A stretch of DNA of 64,000 nt, taken from NCBI RefSeq assembly GCF_001676025.1, contig NZ_LZFW01000068.1, forward strand, positions 1-64,000, in the 5' to 3' direction. A model generated the notes under the pieces. The model saw only the letters and a list, made by a program, of their open reading frames with translations. It did no database searches and had not been told where the DNA came from. Position 1 is the stretch's first letter, and the number at the start of each line of letters is the position of its first letter. Position numbers and translations under genes: made by a program. Below, piece by piece: positions 1-9,399 of the stretch. Origin of the DNA: Vibrio sp. UCD-FRSSP16_30. GTDB taxonomy: Bacteria > Pseudomonadota > Gammaproteobacteria > Enterobacterales > Vibrionaceae.

Positions 1-60
1 CCTTTGAGGCCATCCACGCAAGCTATAAGTCCTTTGAGGCCATCCACGCAAGCTATAAGT
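1..60. repeat. 30-bp perfect tandem duplication inside the transposase gene
   Basis: Bases 1-30 and 31-60 are identical. On the minus strand this repeats ten codons in frame (LIACVDGLKG twice). Because it falls exactly at the window edge it may be an assembly artefact at a contig end in a repeated element rather than a real duplication. Confidence 0.9.
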
Positions 61-738
61 ATATCCTCAACGCCACGTTGGTTAAGCTCTGTCAAAACAT
101 TGAGCCAGAACTTTGCGCCTTCATTTTCTGCTATCCACATGCCCATCAATTCTTTTTGCCCGTCAGTATTAATTCCAAGGGCAAGAAAGATGGATTTGTT
201 GATAATACGTTTATCTTGACGCACCTTAATCACAATGCAGTCAAGGTATACGATGGGGTAAAGGGCATCAAGCGGACGGGACTGCCACTCAACAATTTCA
301 TCGATGACGGCGTTTGTCACTCGCGAAATGAGACTCGGTGAAATCTCAGCACCGTACCCATTCATCAAAGGCATTGACGATGTCACGCGTGCTCATGCCT
401 TGCGCGTAGAGCCACAGAATCTTATCGTCCATAGATGTAAATCGAGATTGGTGTTTTTTAACGAGCTTAGGATCGAAAGAGCCATTGCGATCACGAGGTG
501 TATCGAGTTCGAACTCCCCATCTTCGGTTTTGATCCGCTTGCTGCTCTTTCCGTTACGGCTGTTTTTTGATTTGGATTGTTGGTGTTTTTCGTAGCCAAG
601 ATGCTCATCCATTTCAGCATTGAGAGCTGCTTCAACAGTGATCTTCTTGAGCATCTGACTGAATTCGGTTAAATCTTCAGGGCTTTTAATTCCTTTTGCA
701 GCTTCTTTAGCAAAAGCTTCAAGTGCTTTCTTATCCAT
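1..738 (-). pseudogene. IS256-family (mutator type) transposase, frameshifted and cut by the window edge
   Basis: The first 130 residues, from ATG at 738, form a typical IS256-family N-terminus: the basic QQSKSKNSRNGKSSKRIKTE region, the DTPRDRNGSFDP motif, and the MSTRDIV segment. The frame then hits a stop at 346-348. In another frame the family sequence continues as AEISPSLISRVTNAVIDEIV and later YPIVYLDCIVIKVR, which carries the first catalytic Asp. Comparison with the expected DEMYGAEI shows about one extra base near 356-362. IS256 elements are not known to use programmed frameshifting, so this copy is probably dead, unless the indel is a sequencing error. The reading frame continues to base 1. 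Confidence 0.85.
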
Positions 739-802
739 GTTGCCTTTCCTTAGCCATTACGGCATTAAGTGTAGGCAGTTACACAGAATTTAGGACAGTC
801 TC

Positions 803-943
803 ACGCATTGAGTGAACCCTTGTCGACCAATCATGACCATCATCTCCACAAGACGCCGTGAAATCATCCTTGATGGCTTCATTGTGGCATCCATGCCACA
901 CAGACTTGTTCCTATGATGCACATGATTTTGTTCAAATAACGT
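803..943 (+). repeat. Dispersed foldback repeat, copy A (left end cut by the IS)
   Basis: This copy matches copies B (3130-3290) and C (15973-16122, inverted) almost base for base from CGACCAATCA through GACGCCGTGAAATCATCCTT to CATGATTTTGTTCAAATAACG. It contains the perfect hairpin TGTGGCAT-CC-ATGCCACA at 883-900. The first few bases present in B and C (ATAGGGCGA) are missing here, where the IS256 element abuts. Confidence 0.85.
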
Positions 944-970
944 TTGTGATCTCAACCTGAGCGATTGTGG

Positions 971-2188
971 CTACTTGCAAAGTTTAGACTTGAGTATCTT
1001 CATCTCTGAAATAATGTGATCAGTAAACGTATCAACATAAGCTTTATCGTGAAGACTTTTAATTTGGTCTGAATTTAAATGTTTAAAATACCAATTCCCA
1101 TAAAAATCAATATGTTTGTAGACTGGCCACCAATCATGATTTTTATTATTTTGGTAACCTTCAGTTGGAACTGTATTTATTAGATCAGTATTTTTTTTAG
1201 ATGGGTCGTTAAAAATACCAATGAATAGCGATTCATTATTTTCTATTTGCACACAAAGGTCGCTATGTTCAAACTTGTCGAGAGGAACCGCTATTTTAAT
1301 GTGATTTACACCACTTCGGCTTACCATAAATTTAGCCACAAGATCCTTTAGCTGAGAATCATCATCTTTTAGGCTGTCATCAGAAAGAGAACCAAACTCA
1401 AGCTTGACCTTAGACAGAAGACTTTCCCAAAATACCACTTGTGAATCCAGCTTTAGCTCATTGTGGGCTTCTTGTAAGTTATCGACAACATCTATGCAAT
1501 TAGTGTCAATAAGTAGCTTTTTTAATGCTTGAATGTATTCTCTATTGTTGCTCATACCTGTTAATTCTCTCAATATGTCAATATATTGGATCAGCGACTC
1601 CCTGAGTGCAGGCATTTGTGCTGATTTCTCTATTATCCTTTGAATCCAAACATTTATATCTTCACGGTAACTAAGTAAGATTGGTTTCTTCTTTAGAGAT
1701 CCGAACTTGCCCTCTATAGAGCATTGATCTGGGCTGTCCCCATTAAGTGTTAAATAGGCTACGTTAATGTCTTCATAACCTTCTTCCTCCGCTATGAGGT
1801 AATATCTTAATAACTGTTGGTCTTGGTCATTGGCATAGATTTTATTTTCAATAATAATGGCTTGCTTTGTTATTTGGTTAACCAAAAAGATGTCGATATT
1901 TTGGTGCTCTACCTTTACGTCAAAGTCATAGCTCCCTTTTAAAACATCAATCTTTAGGGTTTCATCCAACAACCGCTTTAGTGGGATGTCATTTAAACCA
2001 TGTTTGCCGTTTGGATTAAGCAGATCGGCTAAAAATCTTGAGTGAAGTCGAACTTCGTCACTTTTACTTCTTAGTACAGTAAATAAATTGTATGAATCAG
2101 GTTTAACTAATTGCTTCTTGTACTGCTGGACCATTGCTATTAACTGCTCGGACTGAGTTAATCTCTGCTGAATATTCATTTCGTTCAT
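971..2188 (-). CDS. PD-(D/E)XK nuclease family protein (PDDEXK_4-like)
   Basis: This 405-residue protein has the N-terminal signature of a PD-(D/E)XK family often found near defence genes: a conserved segment DEVRLHSRFLADLLNPNGKH (residues 44-63), then NIDIFLV with Asp99, and IIIENKI with Glu114 and Lys116. Together these give the D...ExK catalytic core. The following QDQQLLRYY helix supplies the usual Gln and Tyr. The rest (about 200-405) has no motif I recognise. It lies 23 bases downstream of the unknown gene at 2212-2835 and is probably co-transcribed with it. Substrate and role are unknown; the family includes nucleases of restriction-like systems. Confidence is good for the fold and low for function. 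Confidence 0.75.
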   Translation of the reverse strand: MNEMNIQQRLTQSEQLIAMVQQYKKQLVKPDSYNLFTVLRSKSDEVRLHSRFLADLLNPNGKHGLNDIPLKRLLDETLKIDVLKGSYDFDVKVEHQNIDIFLVNQITKQAIIIENKIYANDQDQQLLRYYLIAEEEGYEDINVAYLTLNGDSPDQCSIEGKFGSLKKKPILLSYREDINVWIQRIIEKSAQMPALRESLIQYIDILRELTGMSNNREYIQALKKLLIDTNCIDVVDNLQEAHNELKLDSQVVFWESLLSKVKLEFGSLSDDSLKDDDSQLKDLVAKFMVSRSGVNHIKIAVPLDKFEHSDLCVQIENNESLFIGIFNDPSKKNTDLINTVPTEGYQNNKNHDWWPVYKHIDFYGNWYFKHLNSDQIKSLHDKAYVDTFTDHIISEMKILKSKLCK

Positions 2189-2211
2189 TATTTTTCCTTA
2201 TTCACAGTAGG

Positions 2212-2835
2212 CTAATCGCTATGCTGACGACTAAGGAATGCTGGAGTAGCAAGAAACTGTGGGTTAAGTTCTTGATTTGATGCTTTCTGGGTTGAGGATA
2301 TATGTAGAACGATGTGGTTTGTTTCTGTGGTATTTTCAACAAAGCATGTATTTATGAAGGGGTTAAAGCCTAAAGACTTGATTATGTCTCTATAAAATAT
2401 TACTTCATCTAAACTCATTGAGCTCCCTACAATAGTCATCATGGTTGATTGCTCGACTTGATTTGCTGCATTATGATTGAGTACTACATTGGAGAGCTCT
2501 TTCCAAAGTTCAAAAGCTAGTTCTTTTCGAGGAGCTTTTATAATTAACATATCAAACTCATCTCCTGACTTCTGCCATTCAAGCATCGTAGTGCTGTCAT
2601 TGTCGAAATAAGAGAATCCACAACCAACATGAAGGTAAGCATTAATGATGGTTAGAAGGTTCTTATCAGCAAGTTGTTCAGGGAGTTCAATTACCCAATC
2701 ATCAGTTTCATCTGAAGGTATTAGTGATGCATGCTCGCTGTAACCATATGGCCATTGACTGATTGCTTTTGCAATTAATTCGCTAGCATGCTTGTTTGGT
2801 GAGCAGAATATTTTTTTTATGTTACCGTCGTTCAT
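2212..2835 (-). CDS. Hypothetical protein paired with the PD-(D/E)XK nuclease
   Basis: This 207-residue protein matches no family I know. It has no signal peptide or membrane segment. It is rich in acidic residues near 40-50 (PSDETDDW) and looks like a soluble alpha/beta protein. It starts at ATG 2835 and is followed after 23 bases by the nuclease-like gene on the same strand. The two genes are the only content between dispersed repeat copies A and B, which suggests that they travel together. It could be a regulatory or specificity partner of the nuclease, but nothing in the sequence proves this. Confidence 0.55.
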   Translation of the reverse strand: MNDGNIKKIFCSPNKHASELIAKAISQWPYGYSEHASLIPSDETDDWVIELPEQLADKNLLTIINAYLHVGCGFSYFDNDSTTMLEWQKSGDEFDMLIIKAPRKELAFELWKELSNVVLNHNAANQVEQSTMMTIVGSSMSLDEVIFYRDIIKSLGFNPFINTCFVENTTETNHIVLHISSTQKASNQELNPQFLATPAFLSRQHSD

Positions 2836-3129
2836 GATTATCCATTGATATTATCCGTGAAGTCTAAAGGGGTCCAAAGACGGGATTAGGGCATAGTTGA
2901 TTAAGAGTTTTTGACATTATGTTGAGCACGCCATAGTAAGTCCCCTTATCGATGGTGTAACGTAGTGTGATACAACAACACTGTGAAACCCTCAGTACAT
3001 TTCAATCTCTACACTAAGGTATTTTTTGCCGTCTAAATTAGCATGTGTAGAATTGATTGGATAGCGTGTAAGTTATTGTTTTTGAAGTGTAACAAAGGAG
3101 TCTTAGTATAATGTTGGCTAGGTTAGAAT
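2836..3129. other. Intergenic stretch upstream of the nuclease cassette
   Basis: About 290 bases with no convincing ORF. It should hold the promoter of the leftward 2212-2835 gene, but I see no clear -35/-10 pair or operator. Confidence 0.4.
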
Positions 3130-3290
3130 ATAGGGCGAACGCATGAGTAAACACTTATCGACCAATCAGGTGCATCATCTCCATAAGACGCCGTGAAATT
3201 ATCCTTGATGACTTCATTGTGGCATTCATGCCACAAATCCATGTAACAAAGACTGGTTCCTATAATGCGCATGATTTTGTTCAAATAACG
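3130..3290 (+). repeat. Dispersed foldback repeat, copy B
   Basis: A full-length copy in the same orientation as copy A, beginning ATAGGGCGAACGCATGAG and ending GTTCAAATAACG. Its inner hairpin is TGTGGCAT-TC-ATGCCACA: the loop differs from copy A while both arms are unchanged. It carries an insertion of about 13 bases (AATCCATGTAACA) just after the hairpin. The remaining bases 3291-3491 are AT-rich and show only the ribosome binding site GAGGGGGAAG of the next gene. Confidence 0.85.
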
Positions 3291-3491
3291 ATGCCTTTAT
3301 TTTCGGTATAAAAGGCCGCTTAAATCAAATACACTTTGAGTATATGATTCTTAATATTTGTTTGAAAATTCAAATAAATAGATACTTTAACAGGTTAATT
3401 TGGTGAGATGATAAATTACTGTGGATGCGAGCAGTCAATCTGTAAATTTAGTGTGGTTAAAGTGAATTAACTAAGAGGGGGAAGTGGTGTA

Positions 3492-4259
3492 GTGACGGAA
3501 ATAAGGCAAGCTAAGATAGTATTGTTGCGACACGGACAATGTGAAGGTGGCAATTTTTTACGTGGAAAAACTGATGTTGAGTTAAGTCAGTTGGGACTCG
3601 CTAATATGCGTAATAGCATCAAGCCGATTGATATCATGCCGTACTTGCCAAAGGCTCTGCTAGTCAGTTCCCCATTAAAACGCTGTCAGTGTTTTGCCAA
3701 GCAGTTATTGTCTGAACTTAGTGTTGATAGCACTGCTGCATTTATACAGAATCAAAACATTAAGCAGCCACATAGCGTGGATTTACTCGCCGTACAATTA
3801 ATGTCAGAGATGGCTGAAATCGATTTTGGTGACTGGGATGGATTGTCTTTTGATGATCTCTATAAACAGTTTGGCGATAGCATTGATCGATATTGGCAGG
3901 ACCCATGGCAATATACTCCACCAAATGCGGAAACCATGGCTGAATTTGAGCTGCGAGTCGCATCAGGATTCAATACTATTTGCCAACAATTGCGCTTATT
4001 GGCTAACAGCCCTGAGCCAAATGAAAACAGCCCTGAGCTGGATGAACTAAGCCCTGAGCTAGAAAAGAACACATCAGAACCAATGGCACTTATCGTAACC
4101 CACGGCGGCGTGATTAGGGCAATCATTGCCTTGGTGCTTGGCCTTGAACGCTGCAAAGGTATCTATGATACGTTAGCCATTGATTATGCGGCGATAGTAT
4201 CGATTTCGATCTTCTGGGTGGGAGAGGAAAGCGAACCTAAATTTAGGCTCACTTTTTAG
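3492..4259 (+). CDS. cobC: Histidine phosphatase family protein, probable alpha-ribazole phosphatase
   Basis: A 255-residue phosphoglycerate-mutase-like protein. The phosphohistidine motif LLRHGQ lies near residues 11-16, and a second conserved His lies in VTHGG near the C-terminus. EIDFGDWDG is typical of CobC/PhoE-type phosphatases. CobC removes the phosphate from alpha-ribazole or adenosylcobalamin phosphate, and its position directly ahead of cobT, cobS, cobU and cbiP supports that role. The start is a GTG at 3492 behind a strong GAGGGGGAAG. Unusually, residues of about 175-195 hold three imperfect copies of a SPE(P/L) unit (NSPEPNE, NSPELDE, LSPELEK), a low-complexity insertion in a loop. 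The family is certain; the exact substrate is inferred from context. Confidence 0.8.
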   Translation: MTEIRQAKIVLLRHGQCEGGNFLRGKTDVELSQLGLANMRNSIKPIDIMPYLPKALLVSSPLKRCQCFAKQLLSELSVDSTAAFIQNQNIKQPHSVDLLAVQLMSEMAEIDFGDWDGLSFDDLYKQFGDSIDRYWQDPWQYTPPNAETMAEFELRVASGFNTICQQLRLLANSPEPNENSPELDELSPELEKNTSEPMALIVTHGGVIRAIIALVLGLERCKGIYDTLAIDYAAIVSISIFWVGEESEPKFRLTF

Positions 4260-4311
4260 GGTGTGTTATTCATTACGTTATTGCCGTTAGGGCACATTTT
4301 GGAGTAGAAGT

Positions 4312-5361
4312 ATGTTTGCAGTCGATCCCGTTAATCATCTTATTGATGAGCAGATCCAACATAAAATAAACCAAAAGACCAAGCCACTAGGGGCACTCGG
4401 TACATTGGAGTCGTTGGCAAAGCAGATTGCAAAAGTGCAGCTTAGCGGCTCGTTTGATCCAACATATCAATTGGCGATAAATAAGCCTGCTATGTTGGTG
4501 TTTGCCGGCGATCACGGTATTGCAAATTATGGCGTTTCTATTGCGCCAAGCGAAGTCACCCAACAAATGGTGAGTAACTTTGCTAATGGCGGCGCGGCAA
4601 TTAATGTTTTTTGCCGTCAAATGGGTCTGAACTTAGAAGTGATTGATTGCGGCATATTAACGCCTTGCGATCATCCTAGTGTCACTCGTCATCGACTAGG
4701 AGCGGGCACTCAAGCCATCCATCAAAAGCCGGCGATGGACATACAAGCCGTTAAAGACGGTTTTAGTTACGCCCAAGAAGTGGTGCAACGCCATTTTGAC
4801 TCAGGTTGTAATTTGATTGCGTTAGGCGAAATGGGTATCGGCAACACTTCTTCTGCGGCGGCTATTATGGCGGCGATGCTCAAGCTTGATGTAAAAGAGT
4901 GCGTAGGCCGTGGTACGGGCATTGATGATGATACCTTTTTGCGTAAATGCGAATTACTGACCGTGGCAATGAATCTGCATCGTGACAAACTCAACGATCC
5001 TATGAGCGTGTTAGCGTGCTTAGGCGGGTTCGAAATAGTGCAAATGACAGGCGCTATTTTAGCGGCAGCGGAAAAGAAAATGCTGGTGGTAGTGGATGGC
5101 TTTATTGCTACGGCGGCGGCGCTGGTTGCGGTAGCCTTATCTCCAGAGGCTAAAAGCTATCTTATTTTTGCGCATCAATCCGATGAGCAAGGACATCAAA
5201 AAATGCTACAAGAATTAGATGCACAACCATTGTTATCATTAGGTCTTCGCTTGGGTGAGGGGACGGGCGCGGCGCTTTCGTTGCCAATTATTCAAGCGGC
5301 GGTGAATTTTTATAATGAAATGGCCAGCTTTGAAAATGCTGGCGTGAGCAATGTTGTGTAA
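4312..5361 (+). CDS. cobT: Nicotinate-nucleotide--dimethylbenzimidazole phosphoribosyltransferase
   Basis: CobT transfers phosphoribose from nicotinate mononucleotide to dimethylbenzimidazole, giving alpha-ribazole phosphate for the lower ligand of cobalamin. The 349 residues match the usual family length. Recognisable segments are [12 protein letters not shown] near the N-terminus, [14 protein letters not shown], the [13 protein letters not shown] loop, and [12 protein letters not shown], whose Glu is the family's catalytic base. ATG 4312 follows GGAG at 4302-4305. It is the second gene of the cobalamin cluster, 52 bases after cobC. Confidence 0.95.
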   Translation: MFAVDPVNHLIDEQIQHKINQKTKPLGALGTLESLAKQIAKVQLSGSFDPTYQLAINKPAMLVFAGDHGIANYGVSIAPSEVTQQMVSNFANGGAAINVFCRQMGLNLEVIDCGILTPCDHPSVTRHRLGAGTQAIHQKPAMDIQAVKDGFSYAQEVVQRHFDSGCNLIALGEMGIGNTSSAAAIMAAMLKLDVKECVGRGTGIDDDTFLRKCELLTVAMNLHRDKLNDPMSVLACLGGFEIVQMTGAILAAAEKKMLVVVDGFIATAAALVAVALSPEAKSYLIFAHQSDEQGHQKMLQELDAQPLLSLGLRLGEGTGAALSLPIIQAAVNFYNEMASFENAGVSNVV

Positions 5362-5496
5362 CTCGATTTGCATGCGTAACTAGTCACTAGCCCTAGCCAC
5401 TAGCAAATTAGTCTCAGGCAGAACAAGTGACAGTTAAAGCATGTTGTTAAATATAAGATACAAAATACAAAATACAGATATAAACAGGGATGATAG

Positions 5497-6318
5497 ATGT
5501 CGGCGCAATCGGACTCAGTAACTCACACTAATTGGTTTAAAAAGCAGCTTAATCTATTGTTGATTGCAGTCAGCTTTTTTACCCGTATTCCTATTCCAAA
5601 GTGGGTTGAATTTGACAGTGAAAAATTAAATAAGGCCAGCCGTTATTTCGGCGTGGTGGGCTTACTTGTGGGCCTAATAAGCGCGTTTGTATTTTGGCTT
5701 AGTCAGTTTGTTCTTCCCAATAGTGTCTCAATAATCCTAGCGATGATGGCCAGCGTATTAGCAACAGGCGGCTTTCACGAAGATGGCCTTGCTGATACCG
5801 CCGATGGGTTTGGTGGTGGCTGGAAAGTGGCTGACAAACTGCGAATTATGAAAGACTCCCGCATAGGAACCTATGGCACTTTATCAGTAGGGCTCACCTT
5901 GCTTTTAAAGTGGCAACTGTTGGTCGAAATTGCCTCATATAGCCCTTTAAGTGTGGTAATTGCACTTATCGCTGCGCATCCTTTAAGTCGCGTGGTCGCG
6001 GCCAGCCTGATCTTTTCTGAGCAATATGTCACAGAAGATGACGGCAGCAAATCTAAACCATTAGCTCAGCATCAGCATATTAATGATTTGTTGATTTTAT
6101 GCGCCAGTGGGGCTGTCGTATTGGCGTGTTTAATCGGTGTATTCCCGTTTGTCGTATCGCTTTGCTTATTACTGGCATTAGTCGTGACCAGACAAGTATT
6201 GATTTGGGGATTTAACCGTCAGATAGGCGGTTATACAGGTGACACATTAGGCGCTGCGCAGCAAATCAGCGAACTGGTTTGTTACATCATAATTTTAAGC
6301 ATAGGTTTATCGTCATGA
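5497..6318 (+). CDS. cobS: Adenosylcobinamide-GDP ribazoletransferase (cobalamin synthase)
   Basis: CobS joins adenosylcobinamide-GDP and alpha-ribazole (phosphate) in the inner membrane. This 273-residue protein has several hydrophobic segments and the family motif GGFHEDGLADTADG, followed by GGWKVADKLRIMKDSRIGTYG. The C-terminal GGYTGDTLGAAQQISEL is also diagnostic. Its stop overlaps the cobU start as ATGA (6315-6318), so the two are translationally coupled. The 135-base gap after cobT holds a run of CTAG-rich and ATACAAA-repeated sequence but no clear promoter. Confidence 0.95.
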   Translation: MSAQSDSVTHTNWFKKQLNLLLIAVSFFTRIPIPKWVEFDSEKLNKASRYFGVVGLLVGLISAFVFWLSQFVLPNSVSIILAMMASVLATGGFHEDGLADTADGFGGGWKVADKLRIMKDSRIGTYGTLSVGLTLLLKWQLLVEIASYSPLSVVIALIAAHPLSRVVAASLIFSEQYVTEDDGSKSKPLAQHQHINDLLILCASGAVVLACLIGVFPFVVSLCLLLALVVTRQVLIWGFNRQIGGYTGDTLGAAQQISELVCYIIILSIGLSS

Positions 6319-6872
6319 TTCATTTGGTATTAGGCGGAGCTCGCTCGGGCAAAAGTCGTTATGGCGAGTCCATTGCTAAGCAATACGCAGAGCAAGGTTT
6401 GCGTTGTATTTACATTGCAACGGCGACGGCATTAGATGATGAAATGACAGAGCGGATTGCAAGGCATCAACAAGACAGAGTTGACTCAAAGCTGAACTGG
6501 CAATTGCTTGAAGCGCCATTGGAACTGGCATCGACACTGCAACAATACAGCGCTGATGATAGTGTCATTTTAGTTGATTGCCTTACCTTGTATTTGACCA
6601 ACCACCTTATCGCCGGCGAAGAAGCCCAATCTGATGAGCAAGGTGGGCAAGATGACTCATGGCAACAACAAAAACAGGCGCTATTAGCTTGTTTGCCACA
6701 GCTTAAAGGTCAGGTGATTTTTGTCAGTAATGAGGTTGGCTCAGGCATTGTGCCATTAGGCGAATTAACCCGTCGCTTTGCTGATGAAGCAGGCTGGCTC
6801 AATCAAGCCATTGCACAGCAAGCTGATAAGGTGAGCCTTGTGGTTGCAGGGATCCCGTTATCTCTTAAGTAA
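6315..6872 (+). CDS. cobU: Bifunctional adenosylcobinamide kinase / adenosylcobinamide-phosphate guanylyltransferase
   Basis: CobU phosphorylates adenosylcobinamide and then adds GMP, making the substrate for CobS. The 185-residue protein begins MIHLVLGGARSGKS, with the P-loop at residues 7-14. It continues through YIATATALDDEM and the VDCLTLYLTNHL motif, and ends with VSNEVGSGIVP. The ATG at 6315 is chosen over an upstream in-frame TTG at 6279 because it overlaps the cobS stop and begins exactly at the family N-terminus. A glutamine- and aspartate-rich insert (EEAQSDEQGGQDDSW) lies in a surface loop. Confidence 0.95.
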   Translation: MIHLVLGGARSGKSRYGESIAKQYAEQGLRCIYIATATALDDEMTERIARHQQDRVDSKLNWQLLEAPLELASTLQQYSADDSVILVDCLTLYLTNHLIAGEEAQSDEQGGQDDSWQQQKQALLACLPQLKGQVIFVSNEVGSGIVPLGELTRRFADEAGWLNQAIAQQADKVSLVVAGIPLSLK

Positions 6873-6965
6873 TGCTTTTGCCTCTTAAATAATGAATGAT
6901 AGCTTTGATATGAGATCATTTAGTCCCCTTATTTATATTCAAATTTTAAAGGATGATTGGCGTTA

Positions 6966-8594
6966 ATGAGCAATCAAGATAAGCCTGAAAATCAAAATAA
7001 ACATGATGATGTGTTACAAAGTCCGTTAAGTAAGCCACATCAATATCAGGCCGGAAATGCCGCTACCTTGATGGTGCAAGGCACAACCTCTGATGCAGGG
7101 AAAAGTACCTTAGTGGCGGGTTTGTGTCGGCTATTTGCCAGAAAAGGCACGAATGTTGCGCCTTTCAAACCGCAAAATATGGCGCTAAATAGCGCGGTCA
7201 CCTCTGATGGTGGCGAAATAGGTCGAGCGCAAGCTTTGCAAGCGGTAGCCTGTAATCTTGAACCTCACACTGACTTTAACCCAGTGCTATTAAAGCCCAG
7301 CTCCGATACGGGTTCGCAAATTATCATTCACGGCAAAGCGTTAACCTCTTTAGAAGCTAAATCATTTTTTGGACCTGAGAGCCGCAATTATAAATCCATT
7401 GCCATGAATGCAGTGTTAACCTCGTTTGAGCGTCTGACCAATCAATACCAGATGGTGATTGTTGAAGGTGCAGGCAGCCCCGCAGAGATTAATTTACGCG
7501 AAGGTGATATTGCCAATATGGGCTTTGCCGAAGCGGTTGATTGCCCCGTGATCATTATTGCTGATATCGACAAAGGCGGTGTATTTGCTCACCTTGTTGG
7601 GACACTCGCTTTGCTGAGTGAATCAGAGCAAGCAAGAGTAAAAGGCTTTGTTATCAATCGTTTCAGAGGGGATATTAGCCTGCTTCAATCCGGACTTGAT
7701 TGGCTCGAAGATTACACAAAAAAACCAGTGATAGGCGTATTGCCTTACTTACATGACTTATATCTTGATGCCGAAGATGCGCTAATTGATACCGGTGAAA
7801 AGGTGGATGCGCAAAATGAATTATTGAGTCAGCAACCCAAATTGAAAGTGCTGGTATTTTTGTTCCCAAGAATCAGCAACCATACCGACTTTGATCCTCT
7901 ACGCTTACATCCTCAAGTTGAGTTTCATTATGTGAGTCAGCAAACCGCGATGACCACCATCCCCGCTGTCGATTTGATCATTTTACCGGGCAGTAAAAAT
8001 GTTCGTGCCGACTTAGCCTTTATGCGAGAGCAAGGCTGGGATAGGGTAGTTAATCAACATTTACGTTACGCGGGTAAAGTAATTGGCATTTGCGGCGGCT
8101 ATCAAATGTTAGGGCAGATGATTGACGATCCATTAGGGATTGAAGATAAAGCAGGTTCAAGCCAAGGTTTAGGCTTGCTAGATATCAGTACTCGCCTAAC
8201 AGAATCTAAAAAGCTCAAAAAAGCCAGTGGTTATTTGCATCTTGATGGAGCAAGCGCCCCTATTTTCGGTTATGAAATCCATTGTGGTGAAAGCCAGATA
8301 ATAACCAAGAAACCGCTTGTTCAGCCCCTTGAACTCAATTATGCACAAGACGAAGCTAAAGCAGAGGATGGCCATTATGATGGTTTAGTCAGTGATGATA
8401 ATCAGGTTTTAGGTAGCTACCTGCATGGCTTGTTTGATAATCCACAAGCGTGTCAGCTTATTTTACAGTGGGCAGGGCTCACATCCGCGCAATCGCTGGA
8501 TATAGATCAAATTCGCGAGCAACAACTAGAAAGATTAGCGGATGTACTTGAAGCGCATTTAGATATGGACAAATTAACAAAAAGTCTTAACTGA
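6966..8594 (+). CDS. cbiP: Adenosylcobyric acid synthase (glutamine-hydrolysing)
   Basis: CbiP (CobQ) amidates the corrin side chains b, d, e and g. The protein is 542 residues from ATG 6966. It has an N-terminal P-loop-like synthetase domain ([19 protein letters not shown], then [12 protein letters not shown]) and a C-terminal class I glutamine amidotransferase domain with [10 protein letters not shown], whose Cys is the nucleophile, and a late SYLHGLFDN His. A TTG at 6957 would add three codons but lies only three bases after AAAGGA, while the ATG has a workable 12-base gap. With cobC, cobT, cobS and cobU it forms a late-stage assembly and salvage set; no early corrin-ring genes are in the window. 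Confidence 0.92.
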   Translation: MSNQDKPENQNKHDDVLQSPLSKPHQYQAGNAATLMVQGTTSDAGKSTLVAGLCRLFARKGTNVAPFKPQNMALNSAVTSDGGEIGRAQALQAVACNLEPHTDFNPVLLKPSSDTGSQIIIHGKALTSLEAKSFFGPESRNYKSIAMNAVLTSFERLTNQYQMVIVEGAGSPAEINLREGDIANMGFAEAVDCPVIIIADIDKGGVFAHLVGTLALLSESEQARVKGFVINRFRGDISLLQSGLDWLEDYTKKPVIGVLPYLHDLYLDAEDALIDTGEKVDAQNELLSQQPKLKVLVFLFPRISNHTDFDPLRLHPQVEFHYVSQQTAMTTIPAVDLIILPGSKNVRADLAFMREQGWDRVVNQHLRYAGKVIGICGGYQMLGQMIDDPLGIEDKAGSSQGLGLLDISTRLTESKKLKKASGYLHLDGASAPIFGYEIHCGESQIITKKPLVQPLELNYAQDEAKAEDGHYDGLVSDDNQVLGSYLHGLFDNPQACQLILQWAGLTSAQSLDIDQIREQQLERLADVLEAHLDMDKLTKSLN

Positions 8595-8699
8595 TAATGC
8601 CTAAAACCATGCAATGTTCCCGAGAAGCGATACAATACTCAAGTTACGAGTTTGCCTGTATGGGATACTCATTTATCGAAAACCTTAAAGTAGCCATAT

Positions 8700-9194
8700 A
8701 TGCCTAAAGATTTTATTTTCACCACTGAATACACTCTCGATAAGACTTTTTTTGCAGAGTGCTATGATCAAACCAGTCGTCCAACTACATTTCCCAAAGC
8801 CTATTTTAAAGGGATGCTTTTTCTGGTTTTTGGTGTGGTGTTATTAGAATTTGAGCTATTTCCCAATGGTTACGTTGGTTGGTTCTTTATTGTGTTGAGT
8901 ATTATTGAGGCGCTCAGTGTTTATTTTAAGAGAACTTGGTGGCTATGGCGACAAACATTCAGTCTGAGCACGGGCAGCAAAGTGGTATTTCAGGTTGACT
9001 CCAATGGTGTGAGTTATAAAAGCGCGAAAAACACCCGTAGCATCGCATGGGGTGAAATAGACCAACTTGAGCAAAGCAATTTGGGTTTTATCCTGCATAT
9101 GGGGAAACAACGCCAGTATCTCAGTAAGTCTTGTTTAGATGATGAAGCGATTGCGTTTATCATCGCTCAGCATGCATCTGTGAAAATGCACTAA
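8700..9194 (+). CDS. YcxB-like membrane protein
   Basis: A 164-residue protein with two adjacent hydrophobic segments (about residues 37-55 and 60-75) and a soluble C-terminal half. The FQVDSNGVSYKSAKNTRSI segment, followed by WGEID and L.MGKQRQYLSKSCL, resembles the YcxB-like domain, a PH-like fold after two helices. Function unknown. It starts at ATG 8700, about 105 bases after cbiP and well apart from macA, so it is probably a separate unit. Confidence 0.65.
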   Translation: MPKDFIFTTEYTLDKTFFAECYDQTSRPTTFPKAYFKGMLFLVFGVVLLEFELFPNGYVGWFFIVLSIIEALSVYFKRTWWLWRQTFSLSTGSKVVFQVDSNGVSYKSAKNTRSIAWGEIDQLEQSNLGFILHMGKQRQYLSKSCLDDEAIAFIIAQHASVKMH

Positions 9195-9399
9195 CGTTAT
9201 GCGCAATTTTAATTACAGGCTCTGCCATGACGTAGAGCTTGCTGTGGTGACTTTTATTATTTCTACACATTTACCACACAATTCAACCATGCTTAGTTAA
9301 ATATCATATTTATCAATCACTTAAATATTCATCGTATCTCAATCTTCCCTCACATTTGTTGGTTATCCTAGTTATAGTTAGATAATTAGGAAACTGCAC

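Larger units (their letters stand above)
1..802 (-). mobile_element. IS256-family insertion sequence, right part (runs off the left edge)
   Basis: The transposase reads leftward from 738. The outer end is probably near 802, where the + strand reads GGACAGTCTC, so the element would begin GAGACTGTCC, as I recall for related IS256-group elements. The next 8 bases (803-810, ACGCATTG) would be one copy of the target duplication, but the other end is outside the window and this cannot be checked. The element sits directly against copy A of the dispersed foldback repeat, whose first bases are missing, so it probably inserted into that repeat. Confidence 0.75.

Noticed and set aside
803-943. Foldback repeat as an integron attC (VCR-like) site
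   Set aside because: Length and folding are suggestive, but the required RYYYAAC/GTTRRRY ends and the paired R and L boxes are missing, and one copy is inverted next to an ordinary operon.
3291-3491. Cobalamin riboswitch ahead of the cob operon
   Set aside because: I looked for the conserved B12-box (GCCACTG-type) and surrounding stems before cobC and before cobT and found none. Control of the operon is not visible.
5370-5496. CTAG-rich and ATACAAA-repeated stretch between cobT and cobS as a regulatory array
   Set aside because: The repeats are short and imperfect, and no dyad or known site is present; most likely simple-sequence drift.
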